Shown here: one piece after another, positions 7,104 through 10,459 of the stretch
Position numbering within the stretch: position 1 is the first letter of the stretch
How the letters are laid out: each line of letters starts with the position of its first letter
NCBI GenBank assembly: GCA_958453575.1
Contig: CAUDYH010000020.1
Coordinates: 1-10,459 of the forward strand
DNA: 10,459 nucleotides
From: an uncultured Collinsella sp.
GTDB taxonomy: Bacteria; Actinomycetota; Coriobacteriia; Coriobacteriales; Coriobacteriaceae
Direction: 5' to 3'
Notes under the pieces: generated by a model
The model's database searches: none
Told to the model about the DNA's origin: nothing
What the model saw: the letters and a program-made list of their open reading frames with translations, nothing else
Position numbers and translations under genes: made by a program

Positions 7104-7174
7104 CATGCCCGGCGCAAACGCCGCTTGAATGTGAAGCAGCATAGCCGGCTCCGCGCAACTCAACGCATTGCAGA

Positions 7175-7214
7175 GCCCCCGGAATGTGATTCGTCCGCGT
7201 TCCGGGGGCCTTTT
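7175..7214 (+). terminator. Intrinsic terminator after the membrane protein gene
   Basis: GCCCCCGGAA (7175-7184) pairs perfectly over 10 bases with TTCCGGGGGC (7200-7209), with a 15-base loop. CTTTTGC follows directly. It lies 71 bases after the stop codon of the membrane protein gene and closes the tetR operon. Confidence 0.85.
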
Positions 7215-7217
7215 GCT

Positions 7218-7371
7218 GCCGCGAGGATGCGGCCGAACGATGCGCTCAGGTTAAATCGGATCTTATATTTCGTATGCGCTTTATATGGCTCCATTTTTGG
7301 GTACAGTGTTGAGCCGATATTGCATTGGGGGATATATGAGCGATGAGACGTATGGCCGCGAGGATGCGGCC
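7218..7371 (+). repeat. Pair of identical 17-bp direct repeats
   Basis: GCCGCGAGGATGCGGCC occurs at 7218-7234, directly after the terminator, and again at 7355-7371, inside codons 7-12 of the next gene. Weaker similarity continues for about ten bases after each copy. The copies are 137 bases apart and bracket the presumed promoter of the surface protein gene. The motif has its own GCCGC/GCGGC symmetry. Confidence 0.6.
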
Positions 7372-8817
7372 CAGGATGCGGAAGCATGTGCCGAAGCCCT
7401 GGAGAGCCTTGACCGGATCGCGCTAGACGAGCTCTCGTTTAGCGATTCGGTCGTCGACGCGCAAGACGAGGTGCACGAAGACACTGAGGACGAAGGCGGC
7501 GACGCCAAAGACGCTCCTGACGAAGCCGAAGAGGACGATAGCGAGGCCGACGACCAGCCCGAATCCGACACGGGCGAGGAAACCGTCTTGCTCGACAGCT
7601 TACCGGCCGAAGATTCGCTGACTCGCGAGCTTCCTGGCCTGGGTTCCGCACCAGCCGTGGATGAGACCATCGCCATGGGCGATATTCCCCTGCCGTCCGT
7701 TCCCTCGGCACACGAAGCCGAGGTCCGCCATCGCAAGATGTCGCCCAAGCGCCGCAATCTGATGGTCGCCGGTGTCGTGGCCGTCGCGCTCGTCGCCGGC
7801 GGTGCAGGCTATGCTGCCTGGAACGGATATCAGCAAGAGCAGGCTGCCGCTGTCGCCGCCAATGCCCACACGATGATGTCGGTGCAGATTGGCGTGCATG
7901 CCGCGGGCCTCGACTGTTCCACCAGCTCTAAGATTCCCGTACAGGTGAGCGGTCAGGACGCTGATGGCTCATCCGTGAGCGAAACGCTCTATGTTGACGA
8001 GCACGGCCGCGGCATCAAACTGCTGCCCGGCGATTACACGCTCTCCATCGCTGCCTCTCCCATCGCGGCCGACGGCACCATCTATACCGTCCCGACCACC
8101 AAGGCGCAGGTCACGATCAAGAGCGACGGACAGGACCTAAGCAGCCAGGCCGCCTTTAAGCTCAAGGTGCCTTCGGCCGACACGGTGACTGACGACCAGA
8201 TCGATGCCGCCGCCAAATATGCCGAGGAGGGAGGCGCGAGCTCCGCCGCCACCGCCAAGGTGCTCCAGCAGGCGGCAACCGCGCGGCGCGGCGCCGCCGT
8301 CAATGCCGTGAGCGCGCAAAAGGCACAGGCGGCCCGTGATGCCGACGCCCGCCACAAGGCAACCGACCTCTACCAGCTCGATATCCCCGTCGAGTGGTAC
8401 GGCAAGGTCGAGACTTGGCAAAATGGCAGCACGCTATGCATCTATCTTGCCGGCGACAGCGATACACCGATTGTGACGCTCGTCGCAGTGCGCGAGGGCG
8501 AGAGCTTTACGCCCGATGAGGGCGATACGGTTTTGGGTGCGGCCAACCTAGGCAACGGTTATACCGTCTACGCCAGCGGTCCCGTCTATCCGTACGTGGT
8601 GCCCCAGACCATCAACGGACGGACGCAGAATCCCGTGTCGACCTACCCTATGGACTCGGCCATTGAGCTTGTCGAGCTCACGACCGGCAACCGCTACACC
8701 TATAGCCAGATCAAGAACGTACTGGTCGGCAAAGACGGCAAGGCCGACGCTGCGACCAAACTCGAGACCGACTACCTCGCCCAGATTCTCCTGCCGAGCA
8801 TCAAGGCCCAGGACTAG
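7336..8817 (+). CDS. Single-pass membrane-anchored surface protein of unknown function
   Basis: The function is not recognised. From the ATG at 7336 (493 aa), residues 1-130 are strongly acidic (runs of Asp, Glu, Ser and Ala) and predicted cytoplasmic. A basic stretch, RHRKMSPKRR, comes just before one membrane helix at about 142-162. The rest, about 165-493, should be outside: a beta-rich part, an Ala/Gln-rich helical segment at about 290-335 that may form a coiled coil, then a second beta-rich module around VEWYGKVETWQNGSTLCIYL. The positive-inside rule supports this topology. There is no signal peptide or LPXTG sorting motif. An in-frame ATG at 7285 lacks a ribosome site, while GGGGGA precedes 7336. 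Modules like the last one occur, as far as I recall, in other Coriobacteriia surface proteins. Confidence 0.75.
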   Translation: MSDETYGREDAAQDAEACAEALESLDRIALDELSFSDSVVDAQDEVHEDTEDEGGDAKDAPDEAEEDDSEADDQPESDTGEETVLLDSLPAEDSLTRELPGLGSAPAVDETIAMGDIPLPSVPSAHEAEVRHRKMSPKRRNLMVAGVVAVALVAGGAGYAAWNGYQQEQAAAVAANAHTMMSVQIGVHAAGLDCSTSSKIPVQVSGQDADGSSVSETLYVDEHGRGIKLLPGDYTLSIAASPIAADGTIYTVPTTKAQVTIKSDGQDLSSQAAFKLKVPSADTVTDDQIDAAAKYAEEGGASSAATAKVLQQAATARRGAAVNAVSAQKAQAARDADARHKATDLYQLDIPVEWYGKVETWQNGSTLCIYLAGDSDTPIVTLVAVREGESFTPDEGDTVLGAANLGNGYTVYASGPVYPYVVPQTINGRTQNPVSTYPMDSAIELVELTTGNRYTYSQIKNVLVGKDGKADAATKLETDYLAQILLPSIKAQD

Positions 8818-8843
8818 CGGACCATGACACCTGAGTCCTGGCC
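8805..8843. terminator. Possible shared terminator hairpin between convergent genes
   Basis: GGCC(C)AGGACT at 8805-8815 pairs with AGTCCTGGCC at 8834-8843: ten base pairs with one bulged C and an 18-base loop. It straddles the stop codon of the surface protein gene and lies in the 44-base gap before the stop of the convergent ATPase gene. No T run follows on either strand, so the call is weak. Confidence 0.35.
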
Positions 8844-8861
8844 TCGCAAATCCATAGACGA

Positions 8862-10214
8862 TTAGGAAAGGAGCCACTTCCATGCGGGCACAGCATGTAC
8901 CACGCCGTGTTTGCATGGAATATCGGCCTGCTCATCCATGGTAACGATTACCGACTCGCCAAGATCAAACTGGGCCATCGCGGCATCGAGCGCGGCAATT
9001 TCGCGCTCGCGCGTTTTCTCGCTTGTCATATCCACACTTACCTGAATCAGGCCGTAAGCCTGCATGAGCAGTGCATCCCCAGCCACAAAGTCCACCTCAT
9101 GGCTTTTATTCTTATCTTTAATCAGCAGGCGGCAAACCGAACCGGGCCGCACGGCGGGGGTCCTTCTTCTGAGCGCATTGAACACCGCGGTCTCGAGCCT
9201 CTGACCATGATCCAATGCCGATGCGGGGGAGAACGCTCCGAACATCGCAGGATCGACGGCGTAGACCTTAGACGCAGACCGCGTATTATTTGCAAGCGAA
9301 CGCGTGAACTCCGGCACCGAAAACAGCAGGTAGGCGTCCTCGTAATACTCAAGTAAGTCGCTGAGCGTATTTCGACTGACGGATATCTGTCTGCTCTTGA
9401 ACTCGTTGTACACTTTGTTCACTGACAGCTCTCGTCCCGAAGATGCCATGCACCGCGCCAGAAACAGCGAGGCCAAACGGGGGTTCTTGACGTCGTAACG
9501 TTCAACGACGTCCATGGCGACCGTTCGCGACGCATATTCCTGTAGCAGCTGAATCGCGTCTGCGGGCGTCTGCTCAAGTGTCGCGATGAATCCCCCTCGC
9601 TCGAGATATCCGATCAGATGATGTCGAAGCAGTGCTGCATCGCTCGATGAAAAGGGTGCATCCGGCTCAGGAACGCTCCCCGTCTTATATCGGACGTATT
9701 CCGAAAAACTCAACGGAAAAAGCTCTCGCACAAGAGAACGGCCCCTGAACTCGCTCTTAAGTTCTGAGGACAGCATCTTAGAAGAAGATCCCGTCACGTA
9801 AACGGTCGCCTTCTCCGTATCGACCACGCGTCGCAGAAACGCACCCCATTCGGGTATTTCCTGGATCTCGTCAAAGAAAAGGTAGGCGCCCTCGCCTCGA
9901 GCAGCAGGATATAGTGCATAGAATGTATCGAGCACGTCCGCTAGTAGCGATGGCTCATACGGACGCAAGCGCTCATCCTCAAAATTGAAATATAGCATCC
10001 GGTCAAGCTCGACGCCTTGGCCCTGAAGCCGCCGTATCTCCTGATACAGGCGATACGTCTTTCCACAACGACGGGCGCCCACAATCACATATACGATGTT
10101 GTCGCGCTTTGGCTCCTGCGGGTTGCCCAGATCAAGGTCGCGCTCAAAGACCTGCGGAATCCCCTGTTGCTCAAAGTCCTTTATTTTTTGAGCCACCAAG
10201 TCGTTGAATGCCAT
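8862..10214 (-). CDS. AAA-family ATPase with C-terminal DUF4143-type domain
   Basis: This is an ATP-binding protein of a widespread but poorly understood prokaryotic family (450 aa, about the usual length). The AAA domain holds Walker A GARRCGKT at 46-53, Walker B LFFDEIQEIPEW from 112 with Asp115 and Glu116, and the family run TGSSSKMLSS at 141-150 followed by FRGR and ELFPLSFSEYV. A winged-helix-like part follows (about 262-300, including SRNTLSDLLEYYEDAYLLFSV). The C-terminal domain has a PD-(D/E)XK-nuclease-like layout with Glu341, EVDFV (Asp375) and IQVSVD at 390-395. The usual catalytic Lys seems to be absent, so cleavage activity is doubtful. The ATG at 10214 follows GGAG. By eye it is less GC-rich than the genes to its left, which may mean later acquisition. 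No partner gene is adjacent. Proposed roles of the family are unproven. Confidence 0.88.
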   Translation of the reverse strand: MAFNDLVAQKIKDFEQQGIPQVFERDLDLGNPQEPKRDNIVYVIVGARRCGKTYRLYQEIRRLQGQGVELDRMLYFNFEDERLRPYEPSLLADVLDTFYALYPAARGEGAYLFFDEIQEIPEWGAFLRRVVDTEKATVYVTGSSSKMLSSELKSEFRGRSLVRELFPLSFSEYVRYKTGSVPEPDAPFSSSDAALLRHHLIGYLERGGFIATLEQTPADAIQLLQEYASRTVAMDVVERYDVKNPRLASLFLARCMASSGRELSVNKVYNEFKSRQISVSRNTLSDLLEYYEDAYLLFSVPEFTRSLANNTRSASKVYAVDPAMFGAFSPASALDHGQRLETAVFNALRRRTPAVRPGSVCRLLIKDKNKSHEVDFVAGDALLMQAYGLIQVSVDMTSEKTREREIAALDAAMAQFDLGESVIVTMDEQADIPCKHGVVHAVPAWKWLLS

Positions 10215-10222
10215 AATTCTCC

Positions 10223-10298
10223 AATCTTGCTCTCCTGCTATTCAAGATTATAACGATTCTTGATTAGCAGGAGAGCAAGATTATGCGTATCTTGATTA
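10223..10298 (-). promoter_or_regulatory. ATPase gene control region: large palindrome, five half-sites and a TATAAT box
   Basis: AATCTTGCTCTCCTGCT (10223-10239) is perfectly repeated in inverted form at 10266-10282, and the symmetry continues inward with few mismatches about a centre at 10252/10253. On the minus strand a perfect TATAAT spans 10252-10247, at that centre, about 33 bases from the start codon. No good -35 hexamer was found. Half-sites ATCTTG/CAAGAT alternate in orientation at 10224, 10243, 10257 (TTCTTG), 10276 and 10289, giving steps of 19, 14, 19 and 13 bases. The palindrome ends 8 bases before the ATG, next to the GGAG ribosome site. A dimeric DNA-binding repressor site is the simplest reading. 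Confidence 0.6.
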
Positions 10299-10364
10299 AT
10301 GGATAAGCAAGTTTTCTATTAGTGGCCCCTCCCGGAGGATATCGAGCGGCCGAGGGGGGCAGGC

Positions 10365-10397
10365 ATGAACGCCTCTAGCCGAAAACAAAGTAGCTAA
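10365..10397 (+). other. Ten-codon ORF with possible ribosome site
   Basis: ATG at 10365 opens MNASSRKQSS and stops with TAA at 10395-10397, inside the left arm of the hairpin at 10388-10424. GAGGGGGG lies 6 bases upstream. It might be a leader peptide for a plus-strand gene beyond the right edge. Nothing else supports it, and such short ORFs are common by chance. Confidence 0.15.
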
Positions 10398-10424
10398 AAA
10401 AGCCCCGTCCCAAATGAGCTACTT
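10388..10424 (-). terminator. Hairpin with GGGGCTTTTTT, probable terminator for a minus-strand gene beyond the right edge
   Basis: Read on the minus strand, AAGTAGCT and AGCTACTT form a perfect 8-bp stem whose loop contains GGGACGGGGC followed by TTTTTT. A competing fold pairs AGCCCC (10449-10454) with the GGGGCT just before the T run, which would act as a classical terminator with a long loop. Two exclusive folds around a T run are also what an attenuator looks like. Direction is inferred from the T run. Confidence 0.45.
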
Positions 10425-10459
10425 AACGCCAGGGGTCGGCTTCGAAGAGGGGCTCGCGC
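10423..10459 (-). CDS. Possible C-terminal end of a gene running in from the right edge (partial)
   Basis: On the minus strand the frame open from the right edge reads REPLFEADPWR and stops with TAA at 10423-10425. The stop overlaps the start of a terminator-like hairpin, which is where a gene end would be expected. Twelve codons cannot identify a product, and an open frame this short can be chance. Confidence 0.25.
   Translation of the reverse strand, partial: REPLFEADPWR

Noticed and set aside
8865..8943. A strong ribosome-site look-alike (AAAGGAG) and an ATG at 8881 on the plus strand after the surface protein gene, hinting at a gene interrupted by insertion of the ATPase gene
   Set aside because: The frame stops after 20 codons, and the bases on the minus strand encode an ATPase C-terminus (PAWKWLLS) that looks native for its family. 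The match is probably chance.
10324..10360. Weak inverted repeat GCCCCTC ... GAGGGGGGC, considered as a mobile element end
   Set aside because: The arms do not align without gaps, there is no transposase and no target duplication was seen. GC-rich sequence gives such pairs by chance.
1..10459. CRISPR arrays, tRNA and rRNA genes, known riboswitches and insertion sequences
   Set aside because: I read both strands for regularly spaced repeats, tRNA-like arms and transposase motifs and found none that could be supported.

Overview
The window looks like chromosome of a high-GC anaerobic actinobacterium of the class Coriobacteriia, most likely Collinsella or a close gut relative. This rests on GC-rich codons, GTG starts next to good AGGAG-type ribosome sites, a mannose-type PTS, an Fe-S-rich flavoprotein, and the general look of the proteins. 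The genus is an impression from memory, not a search result.

Layout, left to right. (1) 1-1565, minus strand: a mannose-family PTS operon, with a fused IIAB protein followed by IIC, which runs off the left edge. (2) 1566-1939: a non-coding, AT-rich stretch with three GTTTAAAC-like motifs and, next to hypA, a 54-bp near-palindrome that resolves into two tandem hairpins. (3) 1940-5180, minus strand: a two-gene operon with a large Fe-S flavoprotein (about 925 aa) first and a HypA-type nickel chaperone second. (4) 5181-5369: a divergent control region with two matching 15-bp palindromes, the likely operators of the TetR-family regulator beside it. (5) 5370-7103, plus strand: that regulator and a multi-pass membrane protein of unknown function, followed by a strong intrinsic terminator. 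(6) 7336-8817, plus strand: a single-pass surface protein with a long acidic cytoplasmic part. (7) 8862-10214, minus strand: an AAA ATPase with a DUF4143-type C-terminus. Its control region holds five CAAGAT/ATCTTG half-sites arranged around a perfect TATAAT. (8) 10300-10459: a terminator-like hairpin and possibly the last codons of another minus-strand gene.

How the genes may work together. The TetR-like regulator lies between, and probably controls, a redox module on the left (flavoprotein and HypA) and a membrane protein on the right. The flavoprotein combines an N-terminal multi-cysteine and winged-helix-like module, a ferredoxin module, a GltD/NfnB-like FAD/NAD(P) module and a C-terminal ferredoxin module, so it should pass electrons between NAD(P)H and Fe-S acceptors. 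HypA suggests a link to a [NiFe] hydrogenase encoded elsewhere. The PTS operon, the surface protein and the ATPase appear to be separate units.

The parts most worth following up are the control region of the ATPase gene, the double-hairpin element beside hypA and its look-alike near the right end, and the TetR-controlled redox and membrane locus.
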